Shown one piece after another: positions 1 to 7,756 of a DNA stretch of 64,000 bases. Numbering within the stretch: the stretch's first letter is position 1; the number at the start of each line of letters is the position of its first letter. The DNA is from Bacterioplanoides sp. SCSIO 12839. GTDB lineage: Bacteria; Pseudomonadota; Gammaproteobacteria; Pseudomonadales; Oceanobacteraceae. The notes under the pieces are model-generated. The model was not told the origin of the DNA. It worked only from the letters and a program-made list of their open reading frames with translations, and did no database searches. Made by a program: the position numbers and the translations under genes. The stretch spans positions 3,374,501-3,438,500 of the forward strand of contig NZ_CP073745.1 in NCBI RefSeq assembly GCF_024397975.1. The letters run 5' to 3'.

Positions 1-1
1 C

Positions 2-226
2 GCTCTGGACGGCGTGGAACAGCGTCCATTCCAGCAACCGGAAGGTATTGTCAGCGTCCGTATCGATGCCGAAACCGGATTATTAGCAACCCCAGGACAA
101 GACAATGCTATTTTCGAATATTTTCGCGAGCAGAATATCCCTGAGCAGCCGGTAAAAACTTCTCCAGCGTTTAGCCCTGATGAATCCAGCAGTGATGAAG
201 AGTTAACCCCAGAGCAGCTGTTCTGA
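2..226 (+). CDS. mrcA: Penicillin-binding protein 1A, C-terminal end (partial)
   Basis: Only the last ~74 residues lie in the window; the frame is open to the left edge. The tail reads 'RPFQQPEGIVSVRID' followed by 'TGLLATPGQ', typical of the segment after the transpeptidase domain in class A PBP1A (peptidoglycan glycosyltransferase/transpeptidase, inner membrane with periplasmic domains). It ends in an acidic, Ser/Glu-rich tail. The catalytic domains lie outside the window, so the assignment rests on this short conserved stretch. A strong stem-loop follows and is shared with the convergent dehydrogenase gene. Confidence 0.75.
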   Translation, partial: ALDGVEQRPFQQPEGIVSVRIDAETGLLATPGQDNAIFEYFREQNIPEQPVKTSPAFSPDESSSDEELTPEQLF

Positions 227-290
227 TATCGAAACCAACGAAACGCTAAGCAGCCACAATAAACAACAGATCCAAACGACAACCACAAAC

Positions 291-328
291 AAAAAAGGCG
301 CCTGATTGAACAATCAGACGCCTTTTTT
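291..328. terminator. Bidirectional rho-independent terminator
   Basis: A-run, GC-rich stem (GGCG-CTGATTG paired with CAATCAG-CGCC, one bulged base per arm) with a two-base loop, then a T-run. It sits between the convergent PBP1A and FAD-dehydrogenase genes and works in both directions because A-run and T-run flank the stem. Confidence 0.85.
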
Positions 329-343
329 GGTCATGCCGAGCGA

Positions 344-1747
344 TCACACATCCAATAACTTGCCTGGATTCATCACATTATTTGGATCAAATGCCAGCTT
401 AACCGCTTTCATATAGGCCATTTCAGCGGCAGAGCGGGTGTATTCCAGATATGGCTTTTTGGTCATACCTACACCATGCTCCGCTGAGACTGAACCCTGA
501 TATTTTTCGACAATTTCAAATACCCAGGTCGATACTTTCGCACATTTTTCGAAGAACTCTTCTTTTGCCAGACCTTCCGGCTTCAGAATATTCAGATGCA
601 GATTGCCGTCGCCGATATGACCGAACCAGATAATCTCAAAGTCCGGATATTCGCGGGTAACCACTTCGTCGATGTCGCGCAGGAATGGCGGCACTTTCGA
701 TACGACTACTGAGATATCGTTTTTGTACGGCGTCCATTCTGAAATGGTTTCTGAAATATCTTCACGCAGACGCCACAGATTCGCCGCCTGAGTTTCCGAC
801 TGGCTGATCACACCATCAACCACCCAACCTTGCTCAACACATTGTTCGAACATGGTCATCGCCTGATCCATATCGGCATCGGTCAGAGATTCAAATTCAA
901 TCAGCGCATAGAAGTCTGTGCTGGTCTCAAACGGCGCAGGCACATCACCGCGTGCCAGAACCTTCTGCATGGCTTTATCGGAGAAGAACTCAAACGCCGT
1001 CAGATCCATGCTCGACTGGAACTGGCTTAACACGTTCATCACGTTATCCAGCTCAGGGATACCCAGCACCAGCACCGTTAGATTCTTTGGCTGACGGGTC
1101 AGACGCATGGTCGCTTCGGTCACAAAACCCAGGGTGCCTTCACCACCAATAAATAACTGGCGCATGTCGTAACCCGTATTGTTTTTCATCAGGTCTTTGT
1201 TCAGCTCAAGGACGTCACCTTTACCAGTAACGACCGTCAGGCCTGCGACCCAATCACGGGTCATACCCCACTTGATTACCTTGATGCCACCGGCATTGGT
1301 GGAGATATTGCCACCAATCTGGCTGGAGCCTGCTGATGCAAAGTCCACCGGATAAAACAGCTCATTGTCTTCGGCGAAGGTTTGCAGCTGCTCAGTGATC
1401 ACACCGGCGCCACACTTAACTGTGCGGTCGGTGGCGTTAAAATCAGTGATCTGATTCATGTAGTCGAACGCTACTACGATTTCACCGTTCGCCGCCACGG
1501 CACCGGCACTTAAACCAGTACGACCACCGGACGGCACCAGTGCCAGCTGATGTTCATTGGCCAGCTTAACCACCTGCTGAACCTGCTCCGTGGTTTTAGG
1601 GAACACAATTGCGGTTGGTTTTGGTGGATAAATCTTGGTCCAGTCCTTACCAAAGGTTTCCAGTGAGTCGGCGTCGATACGCACTTTGTCATCACCAACG
1701 ATGGCAGATAATTGTTCTATCAGGGCTTCCTGGGTCAGAGCGGTCAT
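344..1747 (-). CDS. FAD-linked D-2-hydroxyglutarate dehydrogenase (D2HGDH family)
   Basis: 467 residues, the usual length for FAD-binding oxidases of the GlcD/D2HGDH group. N-terminal PCMH FAD-binding domain (about residues 35-215) with the 'PSGGRTGLSAGA' pyrophosphate loop and 'ISTNAGG'; C-terminal FAD-oxidase domain with the metal/substrate motif 'HIGDGNLHLN' and 'SAEHGVGMTKK'. These enzymes oxidise D-2-hydroxyacids and pass electrons to a quinone or electron-transfer flavoprotein. Divergent from serA: SerA can reduce 2-oxoglutarate to D-2-hydroxyglutarate while oxidising 3-phosphoglycerate, and D2HGDH recycles the product (established in Pseudomonas stutzeri), so context favours D2HGDH over lactate or glycolate dehydrogenase. 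ATG start; the frame stays open upstream but without conserved sequence. Substrate is inferred, family is clear. Confidence 0.88.
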   Translation of the reverse strand: MTALTQEALIEQLSAIVGDDKVRIDADSLETFGKDWTKIYPPKPTAIVFPKTTEQVQQVVKLANEHQLALVPSGGRTGLSAGAVAANGEIVVAFDYMNQITDFNATDRTVKCGAGVITEQLQTFAEDNELFYPVDFASAGSSQIGGNISTNAGGIKVIKWGMTRDWVAGLTVVTGKGDVLELNKDLMKNNTGYDMRQLFIGGEGTLGFVTEATMRLTRQPKNLTVLVLGIPELDNVMNVLSQFQSSMDLTAFEFFSDKAMQKVLARGDVPAPFETSTDFYALIEFESLTDADMDQAMTMFEQCVEQGWVVDGVISQSETQAANLWRLREDISETISEWTPYKNDISVVVSKVPPFLRDIDEVVTREYPDFEIIWFGHIGDGNLHLNILKPEGLAKEEFFEKCAKVSTWVFEIVEKYQGSVSAEHGVGMTKKPYLEYTRSAAEMAYMKAVKLAFDPNNVMNPGKLLDV

Positions 1748-1845
1748 GATTTCGTCCAGCTAAATGAATCAAATTCACCTCAAGTTGAAGAATCTTCGCG
1801 ACTATTTCGCCGCCAACAACGACTTTGAGGCTCACTTTATGGGCA

Positions 1846-1863
1846 GCGTATGCTAGCATACGC
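1846..1863. promoter_or_regulatory. 18-bp perfect palindrome in the serA/D2HGDH divergent promoter region
   Basis: GCGTATGCTAGCATACGC is an uninterrupted perfect palindrome in the 282-bp spacer between the two divergent genes. It could be an operator for a dimeric regulator acting on both promoters. No regulator is identified. Confidence 0.45.
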
Positions 1864-1872
1864 GCCTTATTT

Positions 1873-1895
1873 TTCAGAGTGATTTCAACTCTGAA
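1873..1895. promoter_or_regulatory. Inverted repeat (8-7-8) in the serA/D2HGDH spacer
   Basis: TTCAGAGT and ACTCTGAA separated by seven bases, ten bases after the 18-bp palindrome. It may be a second operator half-site pair or an RNA hairpin in the serA leader. Function inferred only from symmetry and position. Confidence 0.4.
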
Positions 1896-2029
1896 GCCCG
1901 AAGCAGAGCTGACCAGTTGGACAACTTCATGCATATTGCTTCCGGCCACTGGTGTGATGTCACTACCCGAATTCCCACACCAGGCAAACGACTGAATTCG
2001 TTTATTACTGACTGTAAATAGGTACCACC

Positions 2030-3259
2030 ATGACTCAAACGTCTCTCGACAAAAGCAAGATCAAGCTTCTCTTGTTAGAAGGTGTTCACCAGTCCGCGTT
2101 AGATACTCTGAACGCCGCCGGTTACACCAATATCGAGTACCTGAAAACCTCGCTGCCAGACGATGAACTGAAAGAGCGCATCAAAGACGCCCACTTCATT
2201 GGTATTCGTTCCCGCACCCAGCTGACCGAAGAAATCTTCGCGGCTGCTGAGAAGCTGATTGCGGTTGGCTGTTTCTGCATTGGCACCAACCAGGTTGACC
2301 TGAAAGCTGCGACCAAGCGTGGTATCGCAGTATTTAACGCACCGTATTCCAACACTCGTTCTGTTGCTGAACTGTCTATTGCTGAAATCATCATGCTGAT
2401 GCGTGGTGTGCCAGCGAAAAACGCCGAATGTCATCGTGGTGGCTGGAGCAAGTCTGCGGTTAACTCTTACGAAATCCGTGGCAAAAAGCTGGGTATCGTC
2501 GGTTACGGCAGCATTGGTACTCAGCTGTCTGTAATGGCAGAAAGCCTGGGTATGGAAGTGTACTTCTACGACGTAGTCACCAAGCTGCCAATTGGTAACG
2601 CCACTCAGGTTGGTTCTCTGAACGAGCTGCTGAACATCGCTGACGTTGTTTCCCTGCACGTACCGGAAACCGCTGCGACTAAGTGGATGATGGGCACAGA
2701 ACAGTTCGAGCAAATGAAGCAAGGTTCTATTCTGCTGAACGCTTCCCGTGGCACCGTGGTTGATATCGATGCACTGGCCGATGCCGTTCGCAGCAAAAAA
2801 CTGCTGGGTGCTGCCATCGACGTATTCCCGGTTGAGCCACGCTCTAACGACGAAGAGTTCGTTACCCCACTGCGTGAGTTCGATAACGTTATCCTGACTC
2901 CACATGTTGGTGGTTCCACCATGGAAGCTCAGGAGAATATCGGTAAAGAAGTGGGTGAGAAGCTGGCTCAATACAGCGATAACGGCACCACCACTTCTTC
3001 TGTGAACTTCCCCGAAGTGGCTCTGCCATCTAACCCAGACGTTCACCGTATTCTGCACATCCACAACAACGTGCCTGGCGTAATGAATGCCATCAACAGC
3101 ATTTTCGCTGAAAACAACATCAACATCTCAGGCCAATACCTGCAGACCGTTGAAGAAGTTGGCTACGTGGTAATTGATGTTGCTGCAGATGCTTCCGAAC
3201 TGGCACTGGAAAAAATCAAAACGGTTGAAGGTACTATCCGCGCCCGCGTGTTGTACTAA
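2030..3259 (+). CDS. serA: D-3-phosphoglycerate dehydrogenase
   Basis: 409 residues, matching the short bacterial (E. coli-type, 410) form. It catalyses the first step of L-serine synthesis, 3-phosphoglycerate plus NAD to 3-phosphohydroxypyruvate. Visible: N-terminal substrate-binding half with 'GCFCIGTNQVDL', the Rossmann motif 'GIVGYGSIGTQLS' near residue 155, the catalytic region 'NASRGTVVD' and 'LTPHVGGST' (catalytic His), and a C-terminal ACT domain (about 335-409, 'NNVPGVMNAIN') that normally binds serine for feedback inhibition. ATG start. Divergent from the D2HGDH gene, its functional partner for disposal of D-2-hydroxyglutarate. A strong terminator follows. Confidence 0.97.
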   Translation: MTQTSLDKSKIKLLLLEGVHQSALDTLNAAGYTNIEYLKTSLPDDELKERIKDAHFIGIRSRTQLTEEIFAAAEKLIAVGCFCIGTNQVDLKAATKRGIAVFNAPYSNTRSVAELSIAEIIMLMRGVPAKNAECHRGGWSKSAVNSYEIRGKKLGIVGYGSIGTQLSVMAESLGMEVYFYDVVTKLPIGNATQVGSLNELLNIADVVSLHVPETAATKWMMGTEQFEQMKQGSILLNASRGTVVDIDALADAVRSKKLLGAAIDVFPVEPRSNDEEFVTPLREFDNVILTPHVGGSTMEAQENIGKEVGEKLAQYSDNGTTTSSVNFPEVALPSNPDVHRILHIHNNVPGVMNAINSIFAENNINISGQYLQTVEEVGYVVIDVAADASELALEKIKTVEGTIRARVLY

Positions 3260-3298
3260 TTAAGCGGTATTGATCAATCCGTTGATTTTCAGCTAATC

Positions 3299-3327
3299 AA
3301 AAAGCCATGCACTTGCATGGCTTTTTT
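3299..3327 (+). terminator. Rho-independent terminator of serA
   Basis: AAAAAGCCATGC, four-base loop ACTT, GCATGGCTTTTTT: a perfect stem ending in a T-run, 40 bases after the serA stop. Confidence 0.9.
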
Positions 3328-3437
3328 GGTCTTTGGCCTCAGCAACTGTCATTTGTAACCCCTGACATTCTGTTACTTAACCCGCTCTTCTCTGTTTCAT
3401 ACTATTAAGCTTCAGCTAACTCTGCTGGAGGCTTTTG

Positions 3438-4244
3438 ATGAACACCATTAATTCTGGCGCTGCCAGCAGCCTGATTAACCGCAACAGCTCAGTGCAATCA
3501 TCTCAGCAACAGATTGCTTCAGGCCGTCGTATCAATTCAGCAGCCGATGACGCAGCAGGATTGGCTATTGCCACCCGTCTTTCCAGCCAGATTAATGGCA
3601 ATCAACAAGCGCAACAAAATGCAGTAAACGCGCAATCTTTCATTCAAACCGAGTCGGGCGCTTTAGAGGGCATCAACGCAGGCATCCAGCGCCTTCAGGA
3701 GCTGGCGGTACAACAAGGCAATGGTATTTTGAATGATTCAGATCGCCGAGCCTTGGCTTCAGAAGCACAACAAATTACCGAGCAAATCCGGCAAACCACG
3801 GAACAAAGCCAGTTTAATGGCCAAAACGTATTTCAAGCGGAGAACAACGCTACTGCGTTTGAATTTCAGGTAGGTGAAGACGCGGGTGATAATCTGTCAT
3901 TAAGCCCGAACACCTTGGCCGATGAGCTTAACCAAACACTTTCAGAATTAGACTTTGCCAATGGTGACAGCGCTGAATTATTAAACGACCTAGCTGGGTT
4001 ACAGGGCCAGATAACAGAACGACAAACCGAATTAGGCGCAGTGAGCAATCGTCTGGATTCCACACTCAACAACCTGACGCAAAGTAATGAAAACTCACAA
4101 GCTGCCCGCAGCCGTATTGAAGATGCCGATCTAGCCACTTCGGTATCGGAGCTGATCAAAGGCCAGATTCAGCAACAGGCTCAGATTGCGACACAACTGC
4201 AAGCCAACGCCAGTGCCGAGAATGTATTGAGGTTACTTTCTTAG
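3438..4244 (+). CDS. Short flagellin (FliC-type, D0/D1 domains only)
   Basis: 268 residues. Conserved flagellin N-terminus ('SGRRINSAADDAAGLAIATR', about residues 28-47) and C-terminus ('SRIEDADLATSVSELIKGQI', ending in '...ENVLRLLS'). The middle is short, so the surface D2/D3 domains are nearly absent, giving a minimal filament subunit of the kind common in marine gammaproteobacteria. GGAGG at 3427-3431 is six bases from ATG 3438; an upstream in-frame TTG at 3435 would be too close, so ATG is chosen. No other flagellar genes lie nearby: it stands alone between serA and the convergent his genes. It could be an auxiliary flagellin or be expressed apart from the main cluster. No clear sigma-28 promoter was seen. 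Confidence 0.9.
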   Translation: MNTINSGAASSLINRNSSVQSSQQQIASGRRINSAADDAAGLAIATRLSSQINGNQQAQQNAVNAQSFIQTESGALEGINAGIQRLQELAVQQGNGILNDSDRRALASEAQQITEQIRQTTEQSQFNGQNVFQAENNATAFEFQVGEDAGDNLSLSPNTLADELNQTLSELDFANGDSAELLNDLAGLQGQITERQTELGAVSNRLDSTLNNLTQSNENSQAARSRIEDADLATSVSELIKGQIQQQAQIATQLQANASAENVLRLLS

Positions 4245-4252
4245 CCCCATTA

Positions 4253-4279
4253 AAAAGCCCCGTAAAAACAGGGCTGTTT
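4253..4279. terminator. Stem-loop terminator between flagellin and hisF
   Basis: AGCCC/GGGCT stem with A-rich left and T-rich right flanks between two convergent genes. On the minus strand the stem is followed by TTTTTAA, so it probably ends the his transcript. The stem is only about five base pairs, hence moderate confidence. Confidence 0.5.
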
Positions 4280-4294
4280 AATTCAACAATGTTC

Positions 4295-5083
4295 TCAGTC
4301 GAGGCGCATCTCAATCCCGGCATCCGCCATATGCTGCTTGGCTTCCTGCACGGTGTATTCACCAAAATGGAAAATACTCGCTGCCAGAACCGCATCGGCA
4401 TGACCCAAAGTCACCCCTTCTGCCAGATGTTCTAAGTTACCCACACCACCGGAAGCAATGACTGGAATATTCACCGCATCACTGATCGCACGGGTGACAC
4501 CCAGATCAAAACCGGTTTTAACACCATCACGATCCATGCTGGTTAACAGAATTTCACCAGCGCCGTAATCAGCCATTTTAATGGCCCATTCAACCGCATC
4601 AATTCCGGTTGGTTTACGGCCACCATGGGTGAAGATTTCCCATTTATTATCTGGGTCGCCCAGGTCGCCAGAACCCGCCACACGCTTAGCATCAATGGCG
4701 ACCACAATACATTGCGCACCAAACTTCTCAGACGCTTCACGCACAAATTCTGGGTTATACACCGCTGCTGAGTTGATCGATACCTTATCTGCTCCGGCAT
4801 TTAACATGCGGCGAATATCGTCAATTTCGCGAATGCCGCCACCCACGGTTAACGGGATAAATACATGCTCGGCAATGGCTTCCACCATCTGCACTGTGGT
4901 GCCACGATCTTCATGGGTCGCGGTAATATCTAAAAAGGTAATTTCGTCGGCGCCTTGCTCATCGTAACGCTTGGCGACTTCAACCGGATCTCCGGCATCA
5001 CGAATGCCAACAAAGTTGACGCCTTTTACGACGCGGCCCTGGTCAACATCCAGACAAGGAATAATTCGTTTTGCTAATGCCAT
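4295..5083 (-). CDS. hisF: Imidazole glycerol phosphate synthase, cyclase subunit
   Basis: 262 residues, a (beta/alpha)8 barrel. With HisH it converts PRFAR and glutamine-derived ammonia to IGP and AICAR in histidine synthesis. Start '[21 protein letters not shown]' carries the first catalytic Asp (D12 by position), and '[14 protein letters not shown]' carries the second (D130 equivalent). Phosphate-binding motifs 'TVGGGIR' and 'IASGGVG' are present. This separates it from its paralogue HisA. It starts six bases after the hisH stop. hisA, which normally sits between hisH and hisF, is missing here. Confidence 0.97.
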   Translation of the reverse strand: MALAKRIIPCLDVDQGRVVKGVNFVGIRDAGDPVEVAKRYDEQGADEITFLDITATHEDRGTTVQMVEAIAEHVFIPLTVGGGIREIDDIRRMLNAGADKVSINSAAVYNPEFVREASEKFGAQCIVVAIDAKRVAGSGDLGDPDNKWEIFTHGGRKPTGIDAVEWAIKMADYGAGEILLTSMDRDGVKTGFDLGVTRAISDAVNIPVIASGGVGNLEHLAEGVTLGHADAVLAASIFHFGEYTVQEAKQHMADAGIEMRLD

Positions 5084-5089
5084 GTGTTC

Positions 5090-5737
5090 TTACGCCTGAC
5101 CGTCCCAGTTTAAAAAGTTCTGCAGCAACTGCAGCCCGTTTTTATGGCTTTTTTCCGGGTGAAATTGCACCGCAAATACGTTGTCTTGGCCTAGCGCCGC
5201 ATCGAACGACTTGCCATAAAAACCACGGCCTTTCACCTGACTTTTATCGTTTGCATCGACATAATAAGAGTGCACAAAATAGAAGCGGCTGCCGTCAGCA
5301 ATATCTGTCCATAACGGATGAGCCAGCGTTTCCACCTGATTCCAGCCCATATGAGGGACTTTCAGGCGTTCACCTTTTTCTTTCAGATCATCGCCGAAGT
5401 ATTTCACCTCGCCGTCGAACAGATTCAGGCAATCCACACCACCGTTTTCTTCCGAGTGATTCATCATCGCCTGCAGGCCGACACAAATCCCTAGCAAAGG
5501 CTTAGTCTTTTTTACTTCGGCAACAATCTGATCAATGCCCTGAGCTTTGATTTCACCCATGCAATCACGAATCGCACCCACACCGGGCAATACCACATGA
5601 TCCGCTGCCAGAATTTCTTCTGGCTTGGAAGTCACAAGCACCTGAGTATCGGGAGCCACTTTTTGTAACGCACCATGAGCTGAGTGCAGGTTGCCCATGC
5701 CGTAATCGATAACAGCACATACTTTACTCGCCGCCAT
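5090..5737 (-). CDS. hisH: Imidazole glycerol phosphate synthase, glutamine amidotransferase subunit
   Basis: 215 residues, a class I glutaminase domain. Nucleophile elbow 'GICVGLQ' (Cys near residue 86) and the His-Glu pair in 'QFHPEKS' (near 195) complete the triad; 'YGMGN' at the start forms the oxyanion region. It supplies ammonia to HisF through a protein tunnel. Three bases separate the hisB stop from its start, and six separate its stop from hisF, so the three are one operon read on the minus strand. Confidence 0.97.
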   Translation of the reverse strand: MAASKVCAVIDYGMGNLHSAHGALQKVAPDTQVLVTSKPEEILAADHVVLPGVGAIRDCMGEIKAQGIDQIVAEVKKTKPLLGICVGLQAMMNHSEENGGVDCLNLFDGEVKYFGDDLKEKGERLKVPHMGWNQVETLAHPLWTDIADGSRFYFVHSYYVDANDKSQVKGRGFYGKSFDAALGQDNVFAVQFHPEKSHKNGLQLLQNFLNWDGQA

Positions 5738-5740
5738 GAG

Positions 5741-6349
5741 TTACAGGGTTCCCTTTGTCGAGGGCATCACACCCGCCATACGCGGATCTTGCTCAACCGC
5801 CATACGCAATGCACGACCAAAGGCTTTAAAGATGGTTTCAGCCTGGTGGTGCGCGTTAAACCCTTTCAGATTATCGATGTGCAACGTGACCTTGGCGTGG
5901 TTAACAAAGCCGTAGAAGAATTCCCAAAACAGCTGAGTATCAAATTTGCCGATGTTGCCACGAGTGAAGTCACACTTAAAATCCAGACCCGGACGACCGG
6001 AGAAGTCGATCACAACGCGTGACAGCGCTTCGTCTAATGGCACATAAGAGTGGCCATAACGGACGATGCCTTTCTTATCACCGATGGCTTCAGCAAACGC
6101 TTGCCCAAGCGTGATACCAATGTCCTCCACCGTGTGGTGATCATCGATATGGGTATCACCATCACAGTAAATATCGAGATCAATCAGACCATGGCGGGCA
6201 ATTTGATCCATCATGTGCTCAAGAAAAGGCACACCGGTATCAAATTTGGCTTTGCCGGTACCATCCAGATTGATACTGACACGGATTTTCGTCTCCAGCG
6301 TATTACGCTCGACGGTCGCACTGCGTCCAGAACTTGCAGTCGTGGCCAT
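5741..6349 (-). CDS. hisB: Imidazoleglycerol-phosphate dehydratase
   Basis: 202 residues, a monofunctional dehydratase without the HisN phosphatase domain that E. coli fuses to it. The two manganese-binding motifs are visible: '[15 protein letters not shown]' and '[13 protein letters not shown]'. '[13 protein letters not shown]' supplies another conserved histidine. It acts after HisF/HisH in histidine synthesis. First gene of the hisB-hisH-hisF operon; the 97-bp spacer to the divergent PanM-like gene holds its promoter, though no attenuator or leader peptide was seen. Confidence 0.96.
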   Translation of the reverse strand: MATTASSGRSATVERNTLETKIRVSINLDGTGKAKFDTGVPFLEHMMDQIARHGLIDLDIYCDGDTHIDDHHTVEDIGITLGQAFAEAIGDKKGIVRYGHSYVPLDEALSRVVIDFSGRPGLDFKCDFTRGNIGKFDTQLFWEFFYGFVNHAKVTLHIDNLKGFNAHHQAETIFKAFGRALRMAVEQDPRMAGVMPSTKGTL

Positions 6350-6446
6350 GAACTCAACTCTCGCAAAATTTTGAAAAACGCATTATAAAGCAGCCAGATA
6401 AAAAACTCCTGCTTTTAGATAGCTCGTCAGATCAGAGGTCACCACT

Positions 6447-6851
6447 ATGCCAGTCCGTTTAGAACATATTCGTCAACCAAACGATGCCGACTGGCTGGAT
6501 ATCAGCAAAATTCATCAGGAAACGTCCGATACCGGCTTAACAGATAACCCTGAGCAGCTGCAGCAAAAGCTGGAAAAAGGCAGCTGGATTCTGGCTGGCC
6601 GCTTTAATGACAGAATTATTGGCCTGATGATCGCCACCGAGACGGAACAGGGGGTTCAGCTTGAACAGGCTGCCGTTCGCCAGATCACTCAGCGCCGTGG
6701 CGTGTTGCACCAATTATTGCACCACGCCCAAAGCTGGGCTTCAAAAGAAGGGAAAACGCTGATTATTCAAACACTTCCAGATCACTTACAGGCATCAGTA
6801 GCCAACCGGGGCTTTGTTAATAAAAACAACAACTGGACGTACAATGACTAA
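6447..6851 (+). CDS. panM: GNAT protein of the PanM/PanZ type (PanD maturation factor-like)
   Basis: 134 residues with a small GNAT fold. 'WILAGRFNDRIIGLMIA' aligns with the PanZ beta strands and 'VRQITQRRGV' is the acetyl-CoA pyrophosphate loop, matching PanZ 'VREVTRRRGVG' as I remember it. In E. coli this protein binds acetyl-CoA and triggers self-cleavage of pro-PanD, tuning pantothenate synthesis. Usual length for the family (about 127 in E. coli). It stands alone, divergent from hisB. It could be another small GNAT acetyltransferase, but the order of motifs fits PanM best. Confidence 0.7.
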   Translation: MPVRLEHIRQPNDADWLDISKIHQETSDTGLTDNPEQLQQKLEKGSWILAGRFNDRIIGLMIATETEQGVQLEQAAVRQITQRRGVLHQLLHHAQSWASKEGKTLIIQTLPDHLQASVANRGFVNKNNNWTYND

Positions 6852-6970
6852 TACACCCTCACTACTGTTCCACTGAAAGAACAATTATTTTATCTTTTTT
6901 TGCTTTATCAAATGCCGTGAACTGCCCATACTGACTCACCATATTCATACAGATTTAAGGTGAGGTTACT

Positions 6971-7591
6971 ATGAGAATTGCAGTTCAATCTCTGATCTCC
7001 TTTGCAATTTTCCTTGCCCTGATATTTTCAGCAGCGGCTTCTGCTCAGGACCCGAAAGCGGTTGTCGAAACCGCAACCCAGGGCGTTATTGGTGAATTGA
7101 CAAAATTAGATAAAGAAGACCGAACAGAAGAACAGATTCGCCGTTTAGTAATGACGTATATCGTGCCAGCAATTGACCAGGAGAAAATTGCCAAGGGTGC
7201 TTTAGGCAAACACTGGAAACGTGCAACAGAAGAGCAGCAGGCCGCCTTTATTGATAACTTCCGCGAGCTGCAAATTCGCACCTATACCGGCGCATTCAAG
7301 GCGTTTAATGGTGAAGAGTTTTCCTTTGAAGCGGCCAAGTTCAACAAAAAGGGCAATCGTGCACTGGTTAAAGGCAAACTGGTTCAGAATAACGGCAGCG
7401 TTGTGCCCATCGACTTCCGACTGTATCAGAACAAACAAAGCCAACAGTGGCTGGTTTATGATGCCGTTGTTGCCGGACTGGGTATGGTCAAAACTTATCG
7501 TCAACAACTGAGCGAGCGTTTACAAACTATCTCAATTGCTGACTTGTTGGTTGAGCTGTCTCAGGCTGAAACCCAACAGGCCAGCCGCTGA
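6971..7591 (+). CDS. MlaC/Ttg2D-family periplasmic phospholipid-binding protein
   Basis: 206 residues. A Sec signal peptide (residues 1-25, cleavage after 'AASA') is followed by the MlaC fold: 'RRLVMTYIVPAIDQEKIAKGALGKHWKRA', split here by helices, then the C-terminal beta sheet 'QQWLVYDAVVAGLGMVKTYR'. MlaC ferries phospholipids between outer-membrane MlaA and the inner-membrane MlaFEDB transporter. No mlaA, B, D, E or F gene lies nearby, so this may be a second, stand-alone MlaC-like shuttle, or a paralogue with another lipid partner. AGGTGAGG lies just upstream of the ATG. Confidence 0.8.
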   Translation: MRIAVQSLISFAIFLALIFSAAASAQDPKAVVETATQGVIGELTKLDKEDRTEEQIRRLVMTYIVPAIDQEKIAKGALGKHWKRATEEQQAAFIDNFRELQIRTYTGAFKAFNGEEFSFEAAKFNKKGNRALVKGKLVQNNGSVVPIDFRLYQNKQSQQWLVYDAVVAGLGMVKTYRQQLSERLQTISIADLLVELSQAETQQASR

Positions 7592-7756
7592 TACATCTCA
7601 TTTTTTAGTGTGACTCATCCCTTAAAACAGGCAAGGATTGATTGCCTGTTTGTCAAAATCAGCTAAGGTTAGAAGTTATAGCTTAACCATCGTTAAGCCA
7701 CCTTTTTTCTTTGATACATTTTGACACCAGCTCTAATGGAATGAGTTACGCCTTCA

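Noticed and set aside
1692..1949. Upstream minus-strand ORF overlapping the D2HGDH start
   Set aside because: It runs through the palindrome and the promoter spacer, overlaps the gene in another frame and shows no conserved domain.
2099..3064. Long minus-strand ORF (321 codons) inside serA
   Set aside because: It is antisense to a well-conserved gene, has no recognisable domain or ribosome site, and its composition is the mirror of serA codon use.
7625..7651. Terminator after the MlaC-like gene
   Set aside because: The AAACAGGCAA/TTGCCTGTTT stem is real, but the tail after it (GTCAAAA) has no T-run, so termination is uncertain.
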